The notes under the pieces: generated by a model
The model's database searches: none
Seen by the model: only the letters and a program-made list of their open reading frames with translations
Told to the model about the DNA's origin: nothing
Position numbers and translations under genes: made by a program
Source of the DNA: Anaerolineaceae bacterium
GTDB lineage: Bacteria; Chloroflexota; Anaerolineae; Aggregatilineales; Phototrophicaceae
Direction: 5' to 3'
Length of the DNA stretch: 64,000 nt
NCBI GenBank assembly: GCA_020634165.1
Contig: JACKCF010000002.1
Span: forward strand, 744,001-808,000
Part shown: positions 50,959 through 58,848 of the stretch, piece by piece
Layout: each line of letters opens with the position of its first letter
Numbering within the stretch: the stretch's first letter is position 1

Positions 50959-53154
50959 TTAGCGCAGGAACGCTTCATGCAGGCCACCATCGACGCTGAA
51001 AACCTGGCCAGTTGTCTTGCTGAAGGCATCCGTGCTCAACAGATAGGCAACTTCAGCCTGGTCATCAGGCGTGATCGGGCTTTTGGTCAGGGTGCGCTGG
51101 GCATAGAAATGGGCCAGCTTGCTGCGCAGCGTTTCCGTATCTTCGTCCTCACTGAAAGGCACGTTGTACTTCGTCAGCGACACAATCACGCGATCACGCG
51201 GGAACATGCTGCTGCCTTCGACGACGGTTGCCGGAGCCAGACCATTCACGCGCACCAACGGCGATAGCTCTACGGCCAGTTCACGAATGAGATGGTTGGC
51301 GGCGGCTTTGCTGGTATCGTAAGCGACAGACCCCTTCTTGGAGACGACGCCATTGACGCTGGTCGTCAGCACCAATGTGCCCCTGATGCCCTGCTTCTCC
51401 CAGATGGGACGGGCTTCGTCAGCGACGGTGTAGCCACCGAGCACATTGACATCGAACGTAAAGCGCCACTGGGCATCGGTGACGTGTCCGGTCTTGTCCG
51501 GCGAGACGAATACGCCAGCGGTCACAATCACATTGTCGATGCCACCATAAGCCAGCAATACCTGCTTGAGCATGGCGTTCACGCTCTCGCGCTTGGTGAT
51601 GTCCGCACTCAGGCCGATGGCCGGTCCACAGCCGCTGATGCCTGTTCCAGCCACGCCGATGCCCATGCCGTAGATATCGGTGAGCTGCTTGGCGGTTGCT
51701 TCGGCTGCTTCTGCATTCAGGTCCACGCAGACGACATGTGCGCCTTCTTTGGCCACGCGCAGCGCCGTCGAAACACCGATGCCGCTGCCAGCACCGACGA
51801 CGATCACGACATTGCGTTCCAGTGATTTTTCTTTGGGCATACGGCGCAGTTTGGCTTCTTCCAGTGCCCAGTATTCAATATCGAACGCTTCCTGACGCGG
51901 CAGCGCCAGATACTCGCCGACCGCTTCAGCGCCGCGCATGACCGCGACCGCATTGTTATAGAACTCAGCCGTCACGCGCGATTCGCTCTTGTTCTTGCCC
52001 CAGGCGATCATACCGATGCCGGGAATCAGTACCACGCGCGGGTTGGCATCACGAATCGCCGGGCTGTCGGGCCGCTTGCAGGCTTCGTAGTAGCTGGAAT
52101 AATCCTTGCGGTACTGCTCAATGCCAGCTTCCATCTTGGCGATCAGAGCCGCCGTGTCTTCTGACTGCGGATTCCAGTCGATGTACATCGGCTTGATCTT
52201 CGTCCGCAGGAAGTGATCCGGGCAGGAGGTGCCCAGTTCCGCCAGACGCGCCGCATCGTTGCTGTTGACGAAGGTCAAAATCGCGTCGTCGCGCTGCACC
52301 GTGCCGATAAAGCGCTGTTCCTGGCTAATCATGCCGCGCAGCACAGGCAGCACTTCGTAGAGCATGTTGTTGGCATCCAGTTCCGGCAACGCCTGATACT
52401 TCTGGCCGCCAAAGGTTTGGGCGCCTTTATCATGCGCTTGCAGGTAACGATCCGCTTTTTCGATCAGCGTCAGCGACAGTTCGTAGCACTCTTTATCGTC
52501 ATTGGCCCAGTTGATGAGGCCATGCGCACCCAGAATGATGCCGACAATGCCGGGGTTCTCAGCGATGGCCTGTTCCAGCACCAAACCCAGGTCGAAGCCA
52601 GGCCGCTGCCAGTCCACCCAGACGACCTCGTCACCATAGATTTCTTTGGTGAGTTCCGGGCCGTTGCTGCAAGCCGCAATCGCAATGACCGCGTTCGGGT
52701 GCGTATGATCGACATGACGATAGGGGATAAAGGCATGCAGTGGCGTATCAATCGAGCTGGCGCGTGGGTTGAGGTTATAGACGCAGTGCGGGTACATGGC
52801 CACCATCGCGTCTTCGATCTCGGTTTTGACGCCTTTGACATCCGCCTGATCGTAAACGCCCTTCAGCGCTTCGACTTTGTCCATATAGAGCGAGGCGAAG
52901 TTGGCGCGCTTGGACGTGCGCAGGTCGCCGCCGCTGCCTTTGACGAACATGATATCGACATCTTCGCCCGTCAGCGGGTTTTTCATGATAATTTTCGACG
53001 AGGTGTTGCCGCCGCCGGTATTGGTCACGCGCTGGTCGTCGCCCAATATGTTGGAGCGATACACCAGCCGTTCGACCGGATCAAGCGTGTCGGCATAGGC
53101 ATCATCCCAGCCATAATTGACGTGCTTGTATTCATTCGGTTTATAGAGGTCCAT
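50959..53154 (-). CDS. rhaEW: Bifunctional rhamnulose-1-phosphate aldolase/L-lactaldehyde dehydrogenase
   Basis: 731 residues, a fusion. Residues 1-about 420 are a class II aldolase domain with TGGGNTSSKI, HAFIPYRHVDHTHPNAVIAI (metal-binding histidines) and GAHGLINWANDD. Residues about 450-731 are a short-chain dehydrogenase with VVGAGSGIGVSTALRVAKEG and YDTSKAAANHLIREL (Tyr and Lys of YxxxK). This RhaEW form splits rhamnulose-1-phosphate and oxidises the lactaldehyde. AAGGA precedes the ATG. It sits between rhamnose isomerase and a lactate oxidation subunit, in pathway order. Confidence 0.9.
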   Translation of the reverse strand: MDLYKPNEYKHVNYGWDDAYADTLDPVERLVYRSNILGDDQRVTNTGGGNTSSKIIMKNPLTGEDVDIMFVKGSGGDLRTSKRANFASLYMDKVEALKGVYDQADVKGVKTEIEDAMVAMYPHCVYNLNPRASSIDTPLHAFIPYRHVDHTHPNAVIAIAACSNGPELTKEIYGDEVVWVDWQRPGFDLGLVLEQAIAENPGIVGIILGAHGLINWANDDKECYELSLTLIEKADRYLQAHDKGAQTFGGQKYQALPELDANNMLYEVLPVLRGMISQEQRFIGTVQRDDAILTFVNSNDAARLAELGTSCPDHFLRTKIKPMYIDWNPQSEDTAALIAKMEAGIEQYRKDYSSYYEACKRPDSPAIRDANPRVVLIPGIGMIAWGKNKSESRVTAEFYNNAVAVMRGAEAVGEYLALPRQEAFDIEYWALEEAKLRRMPKEKSLERNVVIVVGAGSGIGVSTALRVAKEGAHVVCVDLNAEAAEATAKQLTDIYGMGIGVAGTGISGCGPAIGLSADITKRESVNAMLKQVLLAYGGIDNVIVTAGVFVSPDKTGHVTDAQWRFTFDVNVLGGYTVADEARPIWEKQGIRGTLVLTTSVNGVVSKKGSVAYDTSKAAANHLIRELAVELSPLVRVNGLAPATVVEGSSMFPRDRVIVSLTKYNVPFSEDEDTETLRSKLAHFYAQRTLTKSPITPDDQAEVAYLLSTDAFSKTTGQVFSVDGGLHEAFLR

Positions 53155-53220
53155 TGTTATTCCTTGTTTGGTTGACTAGCTTTTTGTCCAAAGTAATTGG
53201 TTTACGATCATTTTCAGTAA

Positions 53221-53332
53221 GACCCCCATCCTCGGTCCTTCCCCCATGAGGTGGAAGGATGCCTTTCAAATCTACATGCCAGCAAGCACACATCCCCTCA
53301 CCTCATGGGGAGGGGAGTTAGGGGTGGGGTTA
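53221..53332 (-). repeat. Bipartite hairpin repeat, copy 6
   Basis: A full inverted copy: the second half at 53221-53267 and the CCCCTCCCC/GAGGTGAGGGG-like first half at 53287-53332, immediately after the rhamnose isomerase stop codon. Confidence 0.75.
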
Positions 53333-54586
53333 TTAGCGCTTTGCCAGTACATCCTTCTCATAGGCGTGGATTTCGTCCATATAGCCGAAGCCAACCGGAA
53401 CACCCTGCTGTTCGCAGTACATATCCCATACAGCGCCGAAGGGCATGCCCTTGAGTTCTTCCAGCAGCGCCAGACGTTCCGTGTATTTACCTTCGCTTTC
53501 GTACTTGCGCAGCATGTCGTTTGGCTCCAGCAGGGCCATCAACAGCGCGCGAATGGCGTTGCGGGTGCCGATCACCCAGGCGGCCACGCGGTTGATGCTG
53601 GCGTCGAAGAAGTCCAGGCCGATATGGGTACGCTCTAAGAAGCGGTTGCGCACCAACTGCTGCATGATAGCTTGCAGTTCATCAGTCAGGGTGACGACAT
53701 GATCGCTGTCCCAGCGTACCGGACGGCTGACGTGCAGCAGTAGCTCCGGCACGAACAGCATCACGGCGGATACTTTGTCGGAAATCACCTCAGTCGGATG
53801 GAAATGTCCGGCATCCAGGCAGAGTAGTTTTTGTTTGGCGACAGCATAACCCAGGTAGAACTCGTGCGACCCGACTGTATAACTTTCTGCGCCCAGCCCG
53901 AACAGCTTGCTTTCGATAGCGTCCAGGTTGTAAGCCGGATTCAGGTTCTTCTCAAAGATGATGTCCAGCGAATCGCGCAGACGCAGACGCGGCCCAAAGC
54001 GATCATAGGGCGTATCTTTGAAGCCATCCGGTATCCAGATATTGGTGACACAGGCTGTACCCAGTTCTTCGCCCAAATAAGCCCCGACTTCGCGGCTGGC
54101 GATGCAGTGCTCTACCCAGAATTGGCGGATGCCTTCATCTTCTGACGACAGGGTGAAGCCATCATCAGCCAATGGATGCGAGAACAGCGTCGGGTTGAAG
54201 TCGATGCCGTGATTGTTCGCTTTGCCCCAATCGGCCCAACTGGCGAAGTGCTCCGGCAGAATTTCATTGCGGGCTACTTTTTGGTCGGTATCGAGGTAGA
54301 TAGCATGTAAATTTAGGCGGTGATCGCCAGGGATGAGGCTGTAGGCTTTGTCGAGGTCCTGGCGCAGTTCGGCGACGCTGCGCGCTTTGCCAGGATAATT
54401 GCCTGTAGCCATGATGCCACCGCTCAGGCCGCGCTCCGGGTCTTCAAAGCCACCAACATCATCACCCTGCCAGCAGTGCAGGCTGATCGAAATCTTGCGG
54501 AGTTGTTCCATGGCCGCATCAACATCCACGCCGATGGCCGCATAACGTTCTTTGGCGAGTGCAAAGGCACTTTCTAAATTGCTCAT
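53333..54586 (-). CDS. rhaI: L-rhamnose isomerase
   Basis: 417 residues of the RhaI-type L-rhamnose isomerase family (as in Pseudomonas stutzeri), a TIM barrel converting L-rhamnose to L-rhamnulose. Segments HCWQGDDVGGFEDPERGLSG, GIDFNPTLFSHPLADDGFTL and LCLDAGHFHPTEVISDKVSA hold the metal-binding residues (quoted to 20 residues or fewer). Length fits the family. The ATG at 54586 is preferred to the TTG before it, with AGGGAG upstream. It lies between the mutarotase and RhaEW genes. Confidence 0.9.
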   Translation of the reverse strand: MSNLESAFALAKERYAAIGVDVDAAMEQLRKISISLHCWQGDDVGGFEDPERGLSGGIMATGNYPGKARSVAELRQDLDKAYSLIPGDHRLNLHAIYLDTDQKVARNEILPEHFASWADWGKANNHGIDFNPTLFSHPLADDGFTLSSEDEGIRQFWVEHCIASREVGAYLGEELGTACVTNIWIPDGFKDTPYDRFGPRLRLRDSLDIIFEKNLNPAYNLDAIESKLFGLGAESYTVGSHEFYLGYAVAKQKLLCLDAGHFHPTEVISDKVSAVMLFVPELLLHVSRPVRWDSDHVVTLTDELQAIMQQLVRNRFLERTHIGLDFFDASINRVAAWVIGTRNAIRALLMALLEPNDMLRKYESEGKYTERLALLEELKGMPFGAVWDMYCEQQGVPVGFGYMDEIHAYEKDVLAKR

Positions 54587-54724
54587 CAAAACTCCCTTAA
54601 ATAGACTCAGTTTGTTCTGAGTTTTTAGTTATTGGTTTTTAGATTTTCGCCTGTAGCAAGTGCTGTGATCTACGATCTATGTGAATCAAATAAACTAACA
54701 ACTAACGACTAAAAACTTATAGCT

Positions 54725-55048
54725 TTAATCAATATGGAAGACTTCTTCGATCTCCATCATGGTCTGGTCAGGACGCGCCCCTTCTGGCAGCTCAAAATAG
54801 GGGGACATCATTTCCTGCCAGCGGCCATTGACCTCGGTATCTTCCATGCAGGCGATAGCCGCTTCTAAGGATTCCGGCGTTTCAAAATAGCCGAACATCA
54901 GGCCATCCGCGCGCATGAACAGGGAATAATTCTTCCAGCCGCAGGCACTGAGCGCCTCTTTCATCTCTGGCCAGACGTTGCGGTGATGCTCTTTGTATTC
55001 GTCAATAAGCTCTTGTTTGACCTTCAAAATAAAACCAACACGTTTCAT
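54725..55048 (-). CDS. rhaM: L-rhamnose mutarotase
   Basis: 107 residues. KRVGFILKVKQELIDEYKEH, HRNVWPEMKEALSACGWKNY and LFMRADGLMFGYFE fit RhaM, which interconverts rhamnose anomers; the conserved His of the EHHRNVWPEM segment is the proposed catalyst. The start at 55048 has AGGGGG nearby and matches the family length; an extension to 55168 is rejected. It follows the kinase gene with a 129-base gap. Confidence 0.9.
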   Translation of the reverse strand: MKRVGFILKVKQELIDEYKEHHRNVWPEMKEALSACGWKNYSLFMRADGLMFGYFETPESLEAAIACMEDTEVNGRWQEMMSPYFELPEGARPDQTMMEIEEVFHID

Positions 55049-55177
55049 GAAATGCCCCCTTCTATTTTTCGTCTGTTGGGATGACACAGGCTGGGATGCG
55101 CTGTACCCTATGCGATAGTAAACCCTTTTTGATGCCAAGTCAAAGTGAATGAAATAAAACGAAAGCAAATGAAATAT

Positions 55178-56632
55178 CTATCCTGAGTAACCTCCTCGCA
55201 TTTGGTTATAAAGCTGCTGTTGTGCTTTTCGGATGGTACGCCATTGCTCGCGATAGTCAGTGCGAGGTTGATACACCGTTTTTACTGGCACTGGAAATTC
55301 ATCCAGGTCATGACCATCGAGTACATGCAAAGCCAACATGGCGACCCCGCGCGCAGTGACCTCCGGCGTTGCCAGCAGATGTAATGGCACGTTGAGTGCG
55401 TCGGCCAGCAGTTGCGACCACGCCGCCGAGCGATGTAGTGCGCCCCCGCCGGCATAAACTCGCTGCGCCTCGCCCAATTGTTCCGCGATAGTCGCCAACT
55501 GCACAGCAACAGCTTCCATAAGTGCCTGCACAATATCAACAGGTGAGGTACCCAATCGCAGTCCGGTGACGATGCCGCTGGCCTGTGACCACCAGCCCGG
55601 ACTGCGTTCTCCGGCCAGCAGCGGCAGCAGCGTCAGACCATGCTCGCCAGGTTCGGCTGCCAAAAGCGCCGATTCAATCGCATCGTCATCCGGCAGATTG
55701 AGGGTACTGCGCGCCCATTGATAGAGATTGCCGCCTTCTGTCGTTGCCCCGCCGACCAGATGCTGATCCCTGGTCACGCGATAAGCCCACAGGCCATCAG
55801 GGACTGTGGGTGGCTTTCCGGTCACGATGCGGCGCAGGGCGGCGGTTGTCCCGATGGTCAATGCCAGCGTGTCAGCGCTGGTCGCACCACTGCCGATATT
55901 CGCCGCAGCGCCATCACCCAGGGGCAGCAAAAACGGCACTTCACGAAGTATGGGCCAGCGCTGGGCATACGCATCGCTCAGACCCACCTGTTCGTCGCTG
56001 ACATCGGCCAGCGTCGGGAATTGCTCTCGGCTCAGTCCCAATGTTGACAGCCAGGTTTCGTCCCAGTCGAGTGCCTCACGATTCAGCAGCCCACTCCATG
56101 ACGCTACTGAATAGCTGCACGGAACGCCGCGTCCGAACCATTGCGTCATGCAGTAGGTGACAAAATCGGTCCACTGGTTGACCTGATTGAATAAATTCGG
56201 CTGGGTCGTTTTCAGCCAGTGCAGTTTGGGCGCGTGATAGGCCGTATGCACACGGCAGCCTGTTCGCTGGAGCGTACTGGCATGATCTGTTTTGGCAGTC
56301 AGTTCCTGAACAGAGGCTGCGCTGCGGCTGTCGGCGTAGGTATAAAGCGGCGTCAGTGGCTGATAATCGGCAGCGACGCCCAGCATGTTGCCGACAAAGC
56401 AGGCCGCCGCCACTGCTCGGATTTCGCTCGCCCTGGGGTGTGTAAGCACCTCGTCAATGCACTGCTCCAACAATGACCTTAACTGCTCGGCATCGGCGGT
56501 TGCTTCCCCTGGTTCACTGACATTGAACTGGTGCGAGCGCTGTATGCTGCTGCCATTGATGACCTGAGCGTCATCCTCAAAGAGCAGGGCGCGCACAGAA
56601 GAACTACCAATGTCGAGGATGAGCAGGGGCAT
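55178..56632 (-). CDS. FGGY-family carbohydrate kinase, probable rhamnulokinase
   Basis: 484 residues with the FGGY sugar kinase plan: ILDIGSSSVRALLFEDDAQV (phosphate 1 motif), the central PLGDGAAANIGSGA containing the catalytic aspartate, and TIGTTAALRRIVTG. The sequence is closer in style to gluconokinase-type FGGY kinases than to E. coli RhaB, but its place at the head of a rhamnose cluster argues for rhamnulose phosphorylation. It starts the five-gene rhamnose unit. Confidence 0.82.
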   Translation of the reverse strand: MPLLILDIGSSSVRALLFEDDAQVINGSSIQRSHQFNVSEPGEATADAEQLRSLLEQCIDEVLTHPRASEIRAVAAACFVGNMLGVAADYQPLTPLYTYADSRSAASVQELTAKTDHASTLQRTGCRVHTAYHAPKLHWLKTTQPNLFNQVNQWTDFVTYCMTQWFGRGVPCSYSVASWSGLLNREALDWDETWLSTLGLSREQFPTLADVSDEQVGLSDAYAQRWPILREVPFLLPLGDGAAANIGSGATSADTLALTIGTTAALRRIVTGKPPTVPDGLWAYRVTRDQHLVGGATTEGGNLYQWARSTLNLPDDDAIESALLAAEPGEHGLTLLPLLAGERSPGWWSQASGIVTGLRLGTSPVDIVQALMEAVAVQLATIAEQLGEAQRVYAGGGALHRSAAWSQLLADALNVPLHLLATPEVTARGVAMLALHVLDGHDLDEFPVPVKTVYQPRTDYREQWRTIRKAQQQLYNQMRGGYSG

Positions 56633-56712
56633 GACGGATGGCCTATCCGGTGATGATGAATCCAGGCTGATTATGACCTGCCCGAAACGTCACAGCAACC
56701 ACTTGTTGAGCG

Positions 56713-57363
56713 TTACCACTTAGAGGGACCAATCCCTTCTCGCAGGGTTTCCGTGATGTCCCTGGCGAAGGTCGTGATGTCTTCCACCTGAATGTGCTTA
56801 TCAATGAGGAGCATAGCCGCGCCGTGTGTCAGTGCCCAGGCAGCATTTGAGATTTGTACCGCGTTGCTGGCTTTGATGGTTCGCCCCTGCTGGCAGGTCT
56901 TAATCATCGAAAAAACTTCCTTTGCCAGCGTGCGTACAGCCGATTGCAGCTCTGGAAATTCGGCTGCATCGATTGCATTACTGCCATACATCAGCCGATA
57001 CTGTGCCGGCTTTTCCACAGCGAAGCGAATGTATGCGATTCCCATCTGCTGGAACTTCTTCCCAATCGGGATGTCGTCATCCTGGCGAATGGCCCTGAGT
57101 TCCTCAGTGAGCGCTTCAAAGCCACTTTTTGCGATCATTGCCAGCAGCAGTTCCTTGCTCGCAAAATGGCGATAGGCAGCAGAGTGTGAAACGCCAACAC
57201 GCTTGGCAATTTCTCGCATTGTGATGCCGCCGATGCCATCGGCCTGTAAGATTTCCAGCGCCGCATCGAGCATCGCTGTATGCAAATTGCCATGATGATA
57301 GGGTCGTTCGTTGGATGGGGCCATTGCACCAATTTCCTGAAAATAACGCTCAAATGTTGACAT
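56713..57363 (-). CDS. TetR-family transcriptional regulator
   Basis: 216 residues. The DNA-binding part has MLDAALEILQADGIGGITMR, EIAKRVGVSHSAAYRHFASK and ELLLAMI, a standard TetR helix-turn-helix; the C-terminal half is the TetR_C-type ligand domain with an YRLMYGSNAID segment. The gene is divergent from a hydrolase gene, with a perfect 10-bp inverted repeat touching its start codon, so self-regulation and control of the hydrolase are likely. Confidence 0.88.
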   Translation of the reverse strand: MSTFERYFQEIGAMAPSNERPYHHGNLHTAMLDAALEILQADGIGGITMREIAKRVGVSHSAAYRHFASKELLLAMIAKSGFEALTEELRAIRQDDDIPIGKKFQQMGIAYIRFAVEKPAQYRLMYGSNAIDAAEFPELQSAVRTLAKEVFSMIKTCQQGRTIKASNAVQISNAAWALTHGAAMLLIDKHIQVEDITTFARDITETLREGIGPSKW

Positions 57364-57392
57364 TGGTCACATTCTTGGGTTTAATGTGACCA
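57364..57392. promoter_or_regulatory. Palindromic operator between TetR and hydrolase genes
   Basis: TGGTCACATT (57364-57373) and AATGTGACCA (57383-57392) are perfect 10-bp arms with 9 bases between. They abut the TetR start codon and lie 34 bases before the hydrolase start, a position where a bound repressor would block both transcripts. A further TTCACATAAT follows. Confidence 0.72.
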
Positions 57393-57425
57393 GCGTTCAC
57401 ATAATGATTATACACGCCGAGGTCA

Positions 57426-58298
57426 ATGATCGTGGCAACTGTCGCTCACAAATCGAAATCCTTACCTCTTGCGCTCCGGGGCATTCAGATATTCTTTGGC
57501 ATTGCAGGCCGTCTGCTGCCCGACCTCGCCGCCCGGATTGCATTTCGCCTGTTTATGACGCCCAAGCGGTCAGCCTCAGCTCGATTTGACAAGTATACCC
57601 TGCCGCCCTCGCAAATAGTGGATGTACCTTTCCAAGAGGGTTTTATCCGTACTTACAGTTGGGGAGAAGGACCGACCGTTTTCTGTATTCACGGTTGGGA
57701 AGGCAGCAGCCGACAATTCTATAAGTTTGTGCAGCCGCTGCTCGATGCAGGCTGCCGCGTCACCCTGATGGATAGCCATGCGCATGGGGATTCATCCGGC
57801 ACACAGTCCAACTTCATCCAGACCAGCGATGCCCTCTACGAGGTCATCAGGCAGCTTGGGGTTCCCTATGCTGTGATAGCGCACTCCTTCGGGACAGGTG
57901 TCATCACCCTGATGCTAGAGCGTTATCCAACGATTATCGGCATTGAAAAATTCGTGCTGATTGCGCCTGTCAACCACCTGCAAGATATGATCGACACCTT
58001 TTCCCAGGCGATCAATTTACCTGCGCGCGCCAGGGCCGCTTTCGAGCGTCTGCTGGTCAACCTCGTTGATCGCTCAATTGAATCCTTTGATGTTGAAAAT
58101 ACGGCGCGTAGCCGCACAGAACCCGTCCTGCTCATTCATGATCGGGATGATCCTGCGGTGCCCTATACCAACGCGCAGACGATTGCCTCCGTTTGGCAGG
58201 GCGCGGAGGTTATGCTGACGACTGGCTTGGGGCATAATCGCATTCTGATGAGCGAACAGATCATCACCAGCGTGTGCGAATTTCTGCGAGATGCGTGA
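57426..58298 (+). CDS. Alpha/beta hydrolase
   Basis: 290 residues. The oxyanion-region motif FCIHGWEGSSRQFYK, the nucleophile elbow AHSFGTGV (Ser), the acid region in LLIHDRDDPAVPY and the histidine in GLGHNRIL give a complete triad. It resembles small cytoplasmic esterases/lipases near TetR regulators; substrate unknown. GAGGTC lies close before the ATG. It faces the TetR gene across the palindrome, so it is probably induced by the regulator's ligand. Confidence 0.85.
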   Translation: MIVATVAHKSKSLPLALRGIQIFFGIAGRLLPDLAARIAFRLFMTPKRSASARFDKYTLPPSQIVDVPFQEGFIRTYSWGEGPTVFCIHGWEGSSRQFYKFVQPLLDAGCRVTLMDSHAHGDSSGTQSNFIQTSDALYEVIRQLGVPYAVIAHSFGTGVITLMLERYPTIIGIEKFVLIAPVNHLQDMIDTFSQAINLPARARAAFERLLVNLVDRSIESFDVENTARSRTEPVLLIHDRDDPAVPYTNAQTIASVWQGAEVMLTTGLGHNRILMSEQIITSVCEFLRDA

Positions 58299-58324
58299 CA
58301 AAGAAAGGGTGCTCACGCTATAGT
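58295..58324 (+). promoter_or_regulatory. Candidate promoter of the two-TGA lipoprotein gene
   Basis: GTGACA and TATAGT with an 18-base spacer, overlapping the end of the hydrolase gene. Transcription would start about 28 bases before the ATG at 58359. Confidence 0.5.
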
Positions 58325-58358
58325 GATAGCCTATTCAAAAGACAGGTAGACGACTGTG

Positions 58359-58739
58359 ATGCGATTTTTGGGCCTGTTTGTTTTATTGTTACTGGGGCTA
58401 ACGGCCTGTACGCCTTCTGCAAGTGCGCCAGTGGACTTGCCACTTGCAACCGATAAGCCGACCTTCCTCTTTTTCTATACTGATGAATGACCGCCTTGAG
58501 CGCGTATGACGCCCATCGTGAATGGGCTGGAAGAACAGTACAGCGATCAGGTCGCGTTCATGAGCTATAATGCCCGTGATGGTGCCGACGGCGCAGCCAT
58601 CTTCCGTGATCTCAATCTACCAGGGCACCCCAGCTTTGTGATTTTTACTGCCGCTGGCGAGGAAATCTACCGCGCGCAGGGCATTATTGAGGAAACTGTC
58701 TTGCAGCAGCAAATAGATGCGGCTTTGGAAGCACAGTAA
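58359..58739 (+). CDS. Candidate selenoprotein: thioredoxin-fold lipoprotein with U-P-P-U site
   Basis: Read through two TGA codons this is a 126-residue protein. A signal peptide with lipobox LTAC (Cys17) leads to KPTFLFFYTDE, then TGA-CCG-CCT-TGA, then ARMTPIVNGL, a cis-proline strand GHPSFVIFTAAGEEIYRAQG and a C-terminal helix. In thioredoxins the four residues after FYxD(W) are C-P-P-C: the two TGA codons (58488-58490 and 58497-58499) fall exactly on the two catalytic cysteines. The frame is open elsewhere, and promoter- and terminator-like signals flank it. The hairpin at 58511-58527 fits a bacterial SECIS. A 77-codon frame beginning at 58506 is what standard calling would give. The alternative is a pseudogene with two nonsense changes. 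Confidence 0.8.
58511..58527 (+). promoter_or_regulatory. Candidate bacterial SECIS hairpin
   Basis: GCCCAT-CGTGA-ATGGGC forms a 6-bp perfect stem with a five-base loop having G in its second position followed by T. It starts 17 bases (to the loop) after the second TGA and 26 after the first, both within the spacing known for bacterial SECIS elements. Confidence 0.65.
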
Positions 58740-58745
58740 TCAATC

Positions 58746-58773
58746 AGGCACATCCCATACGGATGTGCCTTTT
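58746..58773 (+). terminator. Rho-independent terminator
   Basis: AGGCACATCC and GGATGTGCCT form a perfect 10-bp stem with a five-base loop, ending in TTTT, seven bases after the lipoprotein stop codon. Confidence 0.88.
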
Positions 58774-58848
58774 CTTTCGTTTCAGAATCCATAAACAACC
58801 GTACAGTACCAATAGCTAACGGGTCATCTCTCCCTGGAGAAGGTATTC

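Noticed and set aside
52213..53175. 320-codon plus-strand frame opposite RhaEW
   Set aside because: It is antisense to the aldolase domain and has no recognisable motif or ribosome binding site.
58506..58739. Stand-alone 77-residue thioredoxin-like protein starting at ATG 58506
   Set aside because: It would lack the first strand and the active site of the fold, and has no ribosome binding site. The frame continues upstream through two TGA codons to a signal peptide, so it is the tail of the selenoprotein candidate.
58359..58739. Reading TGA as Trp or Gly by an altered genetic code
   Set aside because: Other genes in the window end normally at TGA (for example the overlapping stops at 6692, 8687 and 30531), and both TGA codons fall on Cys positions.
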